Below are positions 51,033-59,458 of a stretch of 64,000 nucleotides of DNA, piece by piece. This DNA is from an uncultured Eubacterium sp. (lineage in GTDB: Bacteria; Bacillota; Clostridia; Oscillospirales; Acutalibacteraceae): contig CAKTGF010000002.1 in NCBI GenBank assembly GCA_934561395.1, positions 62,001 to 126,000 of the forward strand, in the 5' to 3' direction. A model generated the notes under the pieces. It had not been told where the DNA came from and made no database searches. It worked only from the letters and a program-made list of their open reading frames with translations. Position 1 is the stretch's first letter. Each line of letters starts with the position of its first letter. Both the position numbers and the translations under genes were made by a program.

Positions 51033-51825
51033 TAATCAATTGTTCCTTTAATTCATTAACGGAGGCGAAGGTTTTTTCCTCTCTTATATACCGCAAAAGC
51101 TCAATTTGCACGGTTTTGTCGTATAAATTTTCATTAAGGTTGAAGATGTGGGTTTCGCACAGGGGCTCGTCCACCCTCCAGGTTGGCCTTATTCCTATAT
51201 TGGTAAAGGCCTTGTAGGCTTTGTTGTCAATTATCGCACGGCTTTCATAAACGCCGAATTTGGGCACAACAAGTCCGGCAGGCAAATGCTGGTTAATGGT
51301 GGGAAAGCCGATTGTTCGCCCTCTTTTGTCGCCAGGAATAACAGGGGACTCAAAGGTAAAATTGTAGCCCAGCATTTCGTTTGCCTTTTCAATTTCTCCT
51401 GCAAGAATACAGGAGCGAATACGGGTTGAGCTGATGGGCTTTCCGCTGTGGTCAAGGTGCTCTAAAATACGCACCCAAATATCTTTTTCTTCTAAATTTT
51501 TTCTTAAATCAAGGGCTGACCACATTGCATTTTTGCCAAGCCTGAAATTAAAGCCGCACAATATAATGCCTGCGTGGAGCTGTTCAACAAGTATTTTATC
51601 TACAAACTCCTGGGCAGACAAATTTTTAATTTCGTTAAAATCAGCAAAGTGGGCAGTGGGATACCGTCTTTCAAAAATGCTTTTTTGCAACAGTGAAAAA
51701 CGGTTGTTAACGCAATAGATTATTGCGTCCTCGGCACCGGTAACAACGGTTTTGTGTGCCAAATGCATGCCGTCAAAGTCGCCAAGTGCAACTGCCGTTC
51801 GCTTTTTGTTATTTTGAGTGTTCAT
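51010..51825 (-). CDS. ribF: Bifunctional riboflavin kinase/FAD synthetase, 271 aa
   Basis: The N-terminal FMN-adenylyltransferase domain has ALGDFDGMHLAHKTVV with the nucleotidyltransferase HxxH-like loop, and ISSTRIRSCIL. The riboflavin kinase domain starts at VIPGDKRGRTIGFPTINQ, with the Mg-binding PTIN. It is about 40 residues shorter than typical RibF (310), mainly at the N-terminal domain and C-terminal tail. It makes FMN and FAD. It follows truB by 2 bases, the usual order in this operon. Confidence 0.93.
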   Translation of the reverse strand: MNTQNNKKRTAVALGDFDGMHLAHKTVVTGAEDAIIYCVNNRFSLLQKSIFERRYPTAHFADFNEIKNLSAQEFVDKILVEQLHAGIILCGFNFRLGKNAMWSALDLRKNLEEKDIWVRILEHLDHSGKPISSTRIRSCILAGEIEKANEMLGYNFTFESPVIPGDKRGRTIGFPTINQHLPAGLVVPKFGVYESRAIIDNKAYKAFTNIGIRPTWRVDEPLCETHIFNLNENLYDKTVQIELLRYIREEKTFASVNELKEQLINDKSSII

Positions 51826-51827
51826 GG

Positions 51828-52724
51828 TTAATCTCTTTTTGTAAGCAGGCGCAAAACCGTCAGCTCCTCGCCGTTGCTTTTGCCCAAGCCTAAAAATGTA
51901 TCGTTATTGTAAACCGCTGTGGGAGTATCGTCCCTGGGCGGATTTTTAATTCTTTTAATATCAAGGCCGCCGCCGTTTGAAAAGCGTTTGGCCTGTGCGT
52001 CGGTAATATAAACCCTTTTAAAACTGTTAAAAATTCTTTCCAAGGGTATTAAATACGGCTCAAAGCTGCCGCCGCTGTCCTTAATTTCCTGCAATTTGTC
52101 AAGTGTAACGCAGTCCTTAAGGTCAAAGCCCATGGCCTTGGTTCGTTCAAGCTCGGTCATAACGGCACCGCAGCCAAGCTCCCTGCCTATATCGTCAATA
52201 AGGGAGCGGATATATGTGCCCTTTGAGCAAAGAACATCTATGGTGTATTCGCCCTTTTCTTCGTTAAAATCCACAAGTTCAAGGCTTTTAATCTTCACAG
52301 GGCAGGGCTTGCGCTCAATTTCAACCCCTTGCCTTGCCAAATCGTAAAGCCTTACGCCGTCAACGGATTTTGCACTGAACATGGGCGGAACCTGCATTAT
52401 TTCGCCCTTAAATTTGTTAAGGGCGCTTTCAACATCGGATTTTGAGGCGTTAACCTTACATTGGGTTAAAACCTTACCGGTAATATCTAAGGTGTCGGTG
52501 GTTTTGCCAAGGAGCAGGGTTGCACGGTAGCCCTTGTCACTGTCCGGCAGGTAGTTTAAAAAGCGGGTTGCGCCGCCGAGCATAACGGGCAAAACACCCG
52601 TTGCCATAGGGTCAAGGGTGCCGGTGTGACCTGCTTTTTTTTCACGGGCAATGCCACGCACCTTTGCCACAACGCCAAAGGAGGTGATGTCCTTACCTTT
52701 ATTAATGCATATAATACCGGTCAT
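51828..52724 (-). CDS. truB: tRNA pseudouridine-55 synthase, 298 aa
   Basis: TruB makes pseudouridine 55 in the T loop of tRNA. The start MTGIICINKGKDITS aligns with the family, and GHTGTLDPMATGVLPV carries the catalytic Asp. GTYIRSLIDDIGRELG and a C-terminal PUA-like region (ITDAQAKRFSNGGGLD) follow. The ATG at 52724 overlaps the nrnA stop (TAATG), so translation is coupled; a longer in-frame start is less likely. Confidence 0.96.
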   Translation of the reverse strand: MTGIICINKGKDITSFGVVAKVRGIAREKKAGHTGTLDPMATGVLPVMLGGATRFLNYLPDSDKGYRATLLLGKTTDTLDITGKVLTQCKVNASKSDVESALNKFKGEIMQVPPMFSAKSVDGVRLYDLARQGVEIERKPCPVKIKSLELVDFNEEKGEYTIDVLCSKGTYIRSLIDDIGRELGCGAVMTELERTKAMGFDLKDCVTLDKLQEIKDSGGSFEPYLIPLERIFNSFKRVYITDAQAKRFSNGGGLDIKRIKNPPRDDTPTAVYNNDTFLGLGKSNGEELTVLRLLTKRD

Positions 52725-53671
52725 TATTTCAAAAGCTCCCTGCATTTTTCAACAAGCTGTGCCTTTGCCTCCTCAACGCCGCAGTCAAAACGGCAGGCAG
52801 CAGCCTGAAGATGGCCTCCGCCCCCAAAGCAGCCGGCAAGCTCTGCCGCATTAACACTTTCAAAGGTTCTTATTGAGCATTTGCAGGATTTATCAGCCTT
52901 TTCACGAATGGTTAAGCCTATTTCAACGCCCTCAATTTGCCTTGTAAGGGGAGCGATAGCCTCGGTTTCCCATTCGCCTGAGCCTGTGCGGTCATACATA
53001 TCCTGAGTGATTGTGATAACGCAAATTCTGTCGCCGTCAAAAAACTGCATGCCCTCAATGCAAAGCCTTTCAAGGGCTGCATATGTTTTTGTTTTGGTTT
53101 CAAACATAATACGGTTGATTTTTCCGTTATCGGCACCAAGGTCGATAAGCTCGGCAGCAGCCCTAAAGGTGTTTGAGGTTGAGCTGGCATACCTAAAGCA
53201 GCCTGTGTCGGTTGTAATGCCTGTGAAAAGGCAGCCTGCAATGTCCTTATCAATTTTAACATTAAGCGCCTTTATAACCTTTAAAATTATTTCACAGCAG
53301 GCAGCGGCGTCGGCATTGAGCAGCAGGCTTTTTGCATAATCGGTGTTGGTGCCGTGGTGGTCAATGCAAAGGTCGATTTTACCGCTGTATTTGTCGCATA
53401 AATCGCCCAAAAGATTTTCTGTTGCAACATCAACCGCAACAATAAAATCCTCTTTAAAATCGGGCATTTCAATGTTTGAAAAAAGATAATTATATTTGCT
53501 TTGAATTTCGTCAGCGCAAATAACCCTTGCCTTTTTCCCCAGCGATAACAGGGCACGGCAAAGGGCAAAGCCCGAGCCGAGGGTGTCCCCGTCAGGGTGG
53601 GAATGGGTAAGAATAAGTATGTTATTTTGCTCTTTTAAAATTTGAGCACATTGTTCAACATTAATCTTCAT
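52724..53671 (-). CDS. nrnA: DHH phosphoesterase, NrnA-type oligoribonuclease/pAp phosphatase, 315 aa
   Basis: The DHH domain has THSHPDGDTLGSGFAL (metal site), VDVATENLLG, and CIDHHGTNTDY (the DHH motif). The DHHA1 domain ends with CFGGGGHLQAAACRF. NrnA degrades short RNAs and 3'-phosphoadenosine 5'-phosphate. It is in the standard position between rbfA and truB, and overlaps rbfA by 11 bases. Confidence 0.94.
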   Translation of the reverse strand: MKINVEQCAQILKEQNNILILTHSHPDGDTLGSGFALCRALLSLGKKARVICADEIQSKYNYLFSNIEMPDFKEDFIVAVDVATENLLGDLCDKYSGKIDLCIDHHGTNTDYAKSLLLNADAAACCEIILKVIKALNVKIDKDIAGCLFTGITTDTGCFRYASSTSNTFRAAAELIDLGADNGKINRIMFETKTKTYAALERLCIEGMQFFDGDRICVITITQDMYDRTGSGEWETEAIAPLTRQIEGVEIGLTIREKADKSCKCSIRTFESVNAAELAGCFGGGGHLQAAACRFDCGVEEAKAQLVEKCRELLK

Positions 53672-54029
53672 CTTTTATATCTTTATCCTTATTTTCAATA
53701 TCCTTAAGCTTGTCAAAAAGCTCAAAGCCTTTTTCGATTGAATTGTCAGCAATAAAAGTTAATTCCGGTGTTTTGCGAATGTGGAGTGATGAGCTTAAAC
53801 GCTTTCGGATAAATCCGTTTGCTGCCTTTAAGCCTTTGACGGATTCCTTGGCAACCTCTATGCCCTCAACTGCGCTCACATACACCTTGCAGTAGCTTAA
53901 ATCGTTGCTGACATCTACCTTTACTATGCTGAGCATACCGCTTACCCGTGGGTCCTTAACCTCACGGAGTATAGCGATAAGCTCTCTTTTTATATCCTCG
54001 GTTATTCTGTCTATTCTGTATCCGGCCAT
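53661..54029 (-). CDS. rbfA: Ribosome-binding factor A, 122 aa
   Basis: RbfA is a KH-fold protein that helps mature the 16S rRNA 5' end. It starts with YRIDRITEDIKRELIAILRE and has VKDPRVSGMLSIVKVDVSND and LSYCKVYVSAV. SSSLHIRKTPELTFIADNSI is the conserved C-terminal strand. The acidic/lysine tail (KDIENKDKDIKDED) is extra. It follows infB by 2 bases. Confidence 0.95.
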   Translation of the reverse strand: MAGYRIDRITEDIKRELIAILREVKDPRVSGMLSIVKVDVSNDLSYCKVYVSAVEGIEVAKESVKGLKAANGFIRKRLSSSLHIRKTPELTFIADNSIEKGFELFDKLKDIENKDKDIKDED

Positions 54030-54031
54030 AA

Positions 54032-56395
54032 TTAATCCCTGTACTCCTCAACAATAAATGCTTCAAGAATATCGCCCTGGCGAATATCGTCAAATTCCTT
54101 AAGGGTAATGCCGCATTCGTAGCCTGACGAAACCTCTTTAACCTCATCCTTAAAGCGCTTAAGGTTTGCAAGCTCGCAAACAGCAATTTCCTTGCCGCCA
54201 CGAATTACACGAACCTTGCCGTCACGCTTAATTGTGCCGGAGGTAACCAGTGAGCCTGCAACGGTGCCTGCGGAGGAGATTTTAAATACCTCTCTTACCT
54301 CAACGGTGCCGGTGTCAACATCACGGTACTTGGGTGCTCTCATGCCACGCATTGCGTTTTCAATATCCTCAATTGCGTCATAAATAATGTCGTAGGTTTT
54401 AATTTCAATTCCGTCACGCTCTGCGTTATCCTTGGCAACAGGGTCAACGCCTATGTTAAAGCCAACGATAATTGCGTTTGACGCAGATGCAAGCATAACA
54501 TCGCTTTCGCTGATTGTGCCCACAGCGCCGTGAATAATTTTAACTCTGACCTCATCGTTTTCAATTTTAAGCAGTGACTGCTTAACGGCCTCAACAGAGC
54601 CTTGAACATCAGCTTTAACGATAATGTTAAGGTCTTTCATTTCGCCGTCCTGAATAGTGTCAAACAGGGTGTCAAGAGTAACCTTCTGGAATGCCTTAAA
54701 TTCTTCTTCCTTAGCCTCTGCCTTTCTTTGCTCAACAAGCTGGCGTGCAAGCTTTTCATCAGATACGGCATTGAACAAATCGCCGCTCATAGGTGCTTGG
54801 TCAAGGCCCATAATTTCAACAGGAACAGAAGGGCCTGCCTCGTTAATCTTTCTGCCTCTGTAATCGGTCATTGCTCTTACCTTACCAACGGCAGTGCCGG
54901 CAACGATAATATCGCCTGCTTTGAGGGTGCCGTTTTGAACAAGAAGGGTGGCAATAGGACCTCTGCCCTTATCAAGCTTTGCCTCAATAACAACGCCTTT
55001 TGCGGTTCTGTCGGGATTTGCCTTAAGCTCGCACATTTCAGCAACAAGGCCGATTGTTTCAAGGAGCTTATCAATGCCCATTTTGGTTTTTGCCGATACA
55101 GGCACGCAAATAACATCGCCGCCCCATTCCTCGGGAACAAGCTCGTGTTCTGTGAGTTGCTGCAAAACTCTGTCAGGGTTTGCGCCCTCTTTATCCATTT
55201 TGTTAATAGCAACAATGATTTCAACACCGGCAGCCTTTGCGTGGTTGATAGCCTCAATAGTTTGGGGCATGATACCGTCGTCTGCGGCAACTACAAGCAC
55301 TGCAATATCGGTTGACATTGCACCTCTTGCACGCATTGCTGTGAAAGCGGCGTGGCCGGGTGTATCCAAAAATGTAATGGTTTGATTGTCGGGTGTTACT
55401 ACTTGATATGCGCCGATAGCCTGGGTAATGCCGCCTGCCTCGCTTGATGTAACATCGGTGTTACGGATAGCGTCAAGAATTGAAGTTTTACCGTGGTCAA
55501 CGTGACCCATTACGCAAACAACAGGTGGGCGTGGAATAGCGTTTTCGTCGTTCTCATCGTCCTCCTCAATGATTTGCTCCTCAATTGAAACAACAACCTC
55601 TTTTTCAACCTTTGCGCCAAGCTCGGTTGCAACGATTTCCGCTGTTTCGTAGTCGATAACCTCGTTAACGTTAACCATCATGCCAAGCTTCATAAGGGCT
55701 TTGATTACCTCGGTAGCTGTCATACGCAGAAGTGAAGCAAGCTCACCTACGCTGATTTCGTCCGGAACAGTGATTTTGATTTGCTGCTTCTTTCTTTGCT
55801 CGGCAATACGGGCAAGGCGCTGGCTTTCGGTTTCCTTCTTTGAACGGGCGTGCATGCCTTGTGGCTTTTTCTTCCTGTATTGCTTTGACTTTTGGTTAAG
55901 CTTTTGTTTTTTCTGATAATCGCCTATGTTGCTTGCAGGGGCGATATCTTCATATTTTTGGTTGTATTTTTCAAGGTCAACGGTGTTAACCCTTGTGTCA
56001 ATATGGCGAGTCTCGCCCTTGGTTCTTGCCTGGGGAGCCTGGGTTGCCTTTTTCTTTGCTTTTTCCTCGGCACGCTTTGCAGCCTGCTCAGCCATTTGAA
56101 GGATTGCAGCCTGGCTTTGGTGCTTTTTGCTTTTTGAATCGTCCTTTTTGGGAGCAGGGTTTTTGCCCTCAGCCTTTTTGGTTGACTTTTTCTTGCCTGA
56201 AAAATAGGCGTCAAAGTTTTTAACGCTGTTATCTTGAGTGATTTTATCAATCAAAATGTTAAGCTCATCCTCTGTGAGAACGGTTGATTGCTTTTTTGCA
56301 GGACCTTCGCAGTATTGTGAAAGTATTTCGATAACTTCCTTGTTTTGCTTTCCGAAATCCTTTGCAATATCGGAAACCTTAACCTTAATTACCAT
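54032..56395 (-). CDS. infB: Translation initiation factor IF-2, 787 aa
   Basis: The N-terminal region holds two IF2-N units (VKVSDIAKDFGKQNKEVIEIL and PDEISVGELASLLRMTATEV) joined by a lysine-rich, low-complexity linker. The GTPase domain has GHVDHGKTS (G1), DTPGHAAF (G3) and NKMDKEGANP (G4), followed by domains II to IV. The start at 56395 has a CAGGAGGA SD and overlaps ylxQ by 11 bases. It positions initiator tRNA on the ribosome. Confidence 0.97.
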   Translation of the reverse strand: MVIKVKVSDIAKDFGKQNKEVIEILSQYCEGPAKKQSTVLTEDELNILIDKITQDNSVKNFDAYFSGKKKSTKKAEGKNPAPKKDDSKSKKHQSQAAILQMAEQAAKRAEEKAKKKATQAPQARTKGETRHIDTRVNTVDLEKYNQKYEDIAPASNIGDYQKKQKLNQKSKQYRKKKPQGMHARSKKETESQRLARIAEQRKKQQIKITVPDEISVGELASLLRMTATEVIKALMKLGMMVNVNEVIDYETAEIVATELGAKVEKEVVVSIEEQIIEEDDENDENAIPRPPVVCVMGHVDHGKTSILDAIRNTDVTSSEAGGITQAIGAYQVVTPDNQTITFLDTPGHAAFTAMRARGAMSTDIAVLVVAADDGIMPQTIEAINHAKAAGVEIIVAINKMDKEGANPDRVLQQLTEHELVPEEWGGDVICVPVSAKTKMGIDKLLETIGLVAEMCELKANPDRTAKGVVIEAKLDKGRGPIATLLVQNGTLKAGDIIVAGTAVGKVRAMTDYRGRKINEAGPSVPVEIMGLDQAPMSGDLFNAVSDEKLARQLVEQRKAEAKEEEFKAFQKVTLDTLFDTIQDGEMKDLNIIVKADVQGSVEAVKQSLLKIENDEVRVKIIHGAVGTISESDVMLASASNAIIVGFNIGVDPVAKDNAERDGIEIKTYDIIYDAIEDIENAMRGMRAPKYRDVDTGTVEVREVFKISSAGTVAGSLVTSGTIKRDGKVRVIRGGKEIAVCELANLKRFKDEVKEVSSGYECGITLKEFDDIRQGDILEAFIVEEYRD

Positions 56396-56729
56396 ACACG
56401 TTTTCCTCCTGATTTTGTTCTGTATTTATTAGTTCGATTATTCGTTTTGCAAAATTTTCATCATTAACGGTTATAACCCCTGCTTTGTAGCCCAGCGCAC
56501 TGTGCAGTTGGGCAATGCTTTCATCAATGCTCACTGCTATAAGCCCGGGATAATACCTTTCGCTTAAGGTGTAAAACTCGTTTTTCAGCCTGGGGGATAT
56601 ATCGCCGGCAAAAATAAGCAGCTTTGCTTTTTTAGCCTTTATTGATTTTTCTGCCAAATCGTGACCCATTGAAAGCCTGCCGGCTCTGCGGGCCATGCCA
56701 AGCATGGATAAGTATTTTTTATTCTGCAT
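56385..56729 (-). CDS. ylxQ: L7Ae-family protein YlxQ, 114 aa
   Basis: It starts KYLSMLGMARRAGRLSMGHD and has KSIKAKKAKLLIFAGDISPR, the K-turn-binding L7Ae/L30e/YlxQ signature. The ATG at 56729 overlaps the end of ylxR by 11 bases and has GGAAGA upstream; a longer in-frame ORF has no SD. In Bacillus YlxQ binds kink-turn RNA; its function is not fully known. Confidence 0.9.
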   Translation of the reverse strand: MQNKKYLSMLGMARRAGRLSMGHDLAEKSIKAKKAKLLIFAGDISPRLKNEFYTLSERYYPGLIAVSIDESIAQLHSALGYKAGVITVNDENFAKRIIELINTEQNQEENVYGN

Positions 56730-56988
56730 TACAAATTTCGTCTTCCATTTTTTCATATACGCTGTCGTCAACGGTAACGCCCAGTGAACGGTCAAGCGCA
56801 TGCTTTTTTTGAGCTAATCTTAAACATTCTGCCTTTTTGCAAACATAAGCGCCTCTGCCTGCCATTTTGCCCGTAAGGTCAAGGCAGATTTCGCCGTCGG
56901 GGCGTTTAACCGCCCTTACAAGATCACGCTTATCAAACATTTCGCCGCAGCCGACACAACGCCTAAGGGGTATTTTCTTTGTTTTCAT
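56719..56988 (-). CDS. ylxR: YlxR family RNA-binding protein, 89 aa
   Basis: The DUF448 domain is complete: MKTKKIPLRRCVGCGEMFDK, then DLVRAVKRPDGEICLDLTGK and MAGRGAYVC (the GRGAY motif). It is the usual gene between nusA and ylxQ; YlxR is a nucleoid/RNA-associated protein. It starts 6 bases after nusA. Confidence 0.93.
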   Translation of the reverse strand: MKTKKIPLRRCVGCGEMFDKRDLVRAVKRPDGEICLDLTGKMAGRGAYVCKKAECLRLAQKKHALDRSLGVTVDDSVYEKMEDEICNAE

Positions 56989-56994
56989 ACCGAA

Positions 56995-58044
56995 TCAGCC
57001 CTCATAAAATCCCGATTCGGGCTTAATATCTATTTTCCAGCCTGTAAGTTTTGCTGCAAGGCGAACATTTTGACCCTTGTTGCCGATTGCAAGTGAAAGC
57101 TGGTCGTCCGGAACGGTGGCTCTGCATGATTTTGCCTCCTCGTCAAGGATTTCAACCTCAACAACATCGGACGGTGCAAGAGCAGCCGAAACAAACTCAG
57201 CAGGATTTTCGCTGTATTTAACAATATCAATTTTTTCGCCGCCCAAGGCGTCAACAATGTTTGAAACCCTTTGACCTCTCGGACCTATGCATGAGCCTAC
57301 CGGATCAACATCCTCGTCCTTTGACGCAACGGCAATTTTTGTTCTTGAACCTGCCTCACGGGAAACAGACTTAATTTCAATTGTGCCGTCAAAAATTTCA
57401 GGAACCTCTGTTTCAAACAGCCTGCGAACAAGGCCGGGGTGTGTTCTTGAAATCATAACCTTTGGGCCCTTGCCGCCATCTTTAACATCAACAACAAAAA
57501 CTTTGGTTGTGGTGCCCTCGGTAAATACCTCACCGGGAACCTGCTCCGATTTCGGGAGCATTGCAACGTTTTTGCCGATTTCAAGGGTTACATTGCCTGT
57601 AATTGGGTCAATTCTTGAAACCTTTGCGGTGAGCAGTTCCTGGTTCTTATCCTGAAATTCCTGGAGCATTTGGCCTCTTTCAGCCTCACGGATGCCCTGG
57701 CGGATAACATGCTTTGCGGTTTGAGCAACAATTCTGCTGAAATCCTTTGTTTTAAGGGGAATATCAATTGTTTTGCCTACCTTTGCGGATTTGCGGATAA
57801 GCTGTGCCTGCTCAAGGGTAAGGTCAGTGTCCTCATCATCAATTTCTTCAACAACATTTTTTGTAACATAAACCTTTATTTTTTGCTTTTCGGGGTCAAT
57901 GTCGCAGTGAACAATGTCCTTGCCGTTGTAGTTGTGCTTTGCGCCGGCAACAATAGCCGCCGAAATTTTTTCAAAAAGGTAATCCGCAGGAATTCCTTTT
58001 TCTGCTTCAAGCATTTTTACTGCTTCAAAAAACTCTTTACTCAT
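56995..58044 (-). CDS. nusA: Transcription termination/antitermination protein NusA, 349 aa
   Basis: The N-terminal RNA-polymerase-binding domain (MSKEFFEAVKMLEAEKGIP onward) is followed by an S1 domain near residue 135-200, then KH1 (GSCIGPRGQRVSNIVDALGG) and KH2 (LSLAIGNKGQNVRLAAKLTG). There is no C-terminal acidic repeat, as in most Firmicutes. The start at 58044 is chosen over an ATG 12 bases upstream by family alignment. It follows rimP by 38 bases. NusA may act on the hairpin in the rimP leader. Confidence 0.96.
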   Translation of the reverse strand: MSKEFFEAVKMLEAEKGIPADYLFEKISAAIVAGAKHNYNGKDIVHCDIDPEKQKIKVYVTKNVVEEIDDEDTDLTLEQAQLIRKSAKVGKTIDIPLKTKDFSRIVAQTAKHVIRQGIREAERGQMLQEFQDKNQELLTAKVSRIDPITGNVTLEIGKNVAMLPKSEQVPGEVFTEGTTTKVFVVDVKDGGKGPKVMISRTHPGLVRRLFETEVPEIFDGTIEIKSVSREAGSRTKIAVASKDEDVDPVGSCIGPRGQRVSNIVDALGGEKIDIVKYSENPAEFVSAALAPSDVVEVEILDEEAKSCRATVPDDQLSLAIGNKGQNVRLAAKLTGWKIDIKPESGFYEG

Positions 58045-58082
58045 TTTTCCTATCATCCTTTCATAAAAGCAATGGGCTTTAA

Positions 58083-58571
58083 TTAAATTTCTTGATTAAA
58101 ATCATCCATATTAAAATCGTCAAGTTTAACATGTGAAACATCCTTTTTGTCAAAGGTAATTTCGTTTCCGTCGTTAAGCTTAACTGTGATTTTTTTATCC
58201 TTGTACGAGGTCATAATTCCCTTAAAGTCACGGGTGCCGTCAATGGGCCTGATAGCACGAATCATTACAGGGCTGCCGATGCTTTTGGCAAAGTGCTCCT
58301 CCCTGGTTAATTCACGCTCAATGCCCGGGGAGCTAACCTCAAGAATATAGCTTTGTGCAATCGGGTCCTCCTCATCAAGGGGCTTTGTAATTGCGTGGGT
58401 TAAATCTACGCAATCGTCAATGGAAACGCCGCCCTGCTTGTCAATAAAAATTCTAAGGTACCAATCTGCACCCTCCTTGGCAAACCTAACATCCCAAATT
58501 TCAATGCCTAATTCCTGGGCAAAGGGGCTAATTATTTCCTCAACCCTTTGAACCGTGTTTTGCTTTGCCAC
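58083..58571 (-). CDS. rimP: Ribosome maturation factor RimP, 162 aa
   Basis: RimP aids 30S maturation. The start is placed at the GTG at 58571 with GAGAGGTGAT upstream (VAKQNTVQRVEEIISPF); longer starts lack an SD. It has GIEIWDVRFAKEGADWYLRI and SPGIERELTREEHFAKSIGS, the two conserved blocks of the family. It is first in the nusA-infB operon, behind the promoter at 58649 and the leader hairpin. Confidence 0.94.
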   Translation of the reverse strand: MAKQNTVQRVEEIISPFAQELGIEIWDVRFAKEGADWYLRIFIDKQGGVSIDDCVDLTHAITKPLDEEDPIAQSYILEVSSPGIERELTREEHFAKSIGSPVMIRAIRPIDGTRDFKGIMTSYKDKKITVKLNDGNEITFDKKDVSHVKLDDFNMDDFNQEI

Positions 58572-58590
58572 AACATCACCTCTCAAATAA

Positions 58591-58620
58591 CAAAAAGAAG
58601 CGGACCTTGCAGCCCACCTC
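58591..58620 (-). terminator. Terminator-like hairpin (candidate attenuator) in the rimP leader
   Basis: Leftward, GAGGTGGGC (58620-58612) pairs with GTCCGCTTC (58605-58597) over 9 bp with G-U pairs, followed by five T (58596-58592). It lies between the promoter and the rimP start, 25 bases after the likely transcription start. Confidence 0.55.
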
Positions 58621-58648
58621 ACTTTGGTTTATAATCTTACTAACACAT

Positions 58649-58676
58649 ATTATATAATTTTTTATTAATTTGTCAA
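58649..58676 (-). promoter_or_regulatory. Consensus promoter of the rimP-nusA-infB operon
   Basis: TTGACA (58676-58671), a 16-base spacer and TATAAT (58654-58649), perfect hexamers. It overlaps the stop of the PHP gene. Confidence 0.85.
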
Positions 58677-59452
58677 GACTTTTTTGCGCCAATAAGCTTA
58701 ATTTCTTCAATAGGCTTTATACCCAGGTCTGCAATTTCCTTTAACATATCGTCAATGCGCCTGTCTGTATAAACACCGGGCCAATGGGCGTCAAGCCCCA
58801 CAACCACCGGGTTTCCCACCTGCTGCACCATTTGCCAAAAGTCCTTTGCAGGGTACTGCCTGTTGTCAAAATAGCCGTAAAAATTATATTCAAGTGGAAT
58901 ATCGGTTTTTTTAAGTTCTGACAGCATATCGTGCATTTTCTGAAGATAAAGCTGCCTGTTCCCTGTAAAGTTGATTAAATCGGGGTGGCAGATATATGTG
59001 AATTTGCCCGACCGTGCGGCGGCTGTTACCTGGCTTATATACCTGTCAAGGGTGGCAACACTGTCGGTTTTCGCACCTGCGTATTTTGCCCAGGGCTCAT
59101 ACTCGTTAAAGGTAAAATGCTGCCCTAAAATCAGGTAATCGTAATCAAATTGAGCAAGGTATGCAAGCTCCCTGTCAATTAAATTTGGGTAATACTCCGT
59201 TTCAAAGCCCAGCTTAATTTGGATTTTGTGGCTGTATTTATCCTGCAAGGAGCGAATGCTGTTTACATAGCCTTCTGCATCAGAGGTATCCATTCTAAAG
59301 CCGCTTTTGTGGCCTAAGGGGAACAGATAGGGCGCATGGTCGGAAAAGCCAATCATATCATAGCCGCTTTCAATTGCAGCCAAAACATATTCCTCGTCTG
59401 TGCCCTCTGCGTGGTGGCAGCGGTATGTGTGGGTGTGCAAATTAAATTTCAT
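58673..59452 (-). CDS. PHP-domain histidinol-phosphatase-type hydrolase, 259 aa
   Basis: The PHP metal site is seen in MKFNLHTHTYRCHHAEGT (HxH), GYDMIGFSDHAPY, GFETEYYPN and FTYICHPDLINF, ending with VGLDAHWPG. The length (about 260) fits HisK-type histidinol phosphatases. No other his gene is near, so its substrate may be another phosphoester. It lies 6 bases after galT and its stop overlaps the rimP promoter. Confidence 0.88.
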   Translation of the reverse strand: MKFNLHTHTYRCHHAEGTDEEYVLAAIESGYDMIGFSDHAPYLFPLGHKSGFRMDTSDAEGYVNSIRSLQDKYSHKIQIKLGFETEYYPNLIDRELAYLAQFDYDYLILGQHFTFNEYEPWAKYAGAKTDSVATLDRYISQVTAAARSGKFTYICHPDLINFTGNRQLYLQKMHDMLSELKKTDIPLEYNFYGYFDNRQYPAKDFWQMVQQVGNPVVVGLDAHWPGVYTDRRIDDMLKEIADLGIKPIEEIKLIGAKKS

Positions 59453-59458
59453 TTAAAA

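Noticed and set aside
54602..55315. 237-codon rightward frame opposite infB
   Set aside because: It lies wholly inside the well supported infB gene, has no SD or promoter, and its Cys/Asn/Leu-rich product is typical of an antisense shadow.
58597..58645. T-box or other riboswitch ahead of rimP
   Set aside because: The leader is only about 70 bases, has no T-box sequence (TGGGTGG...), and shows a single hairpin.
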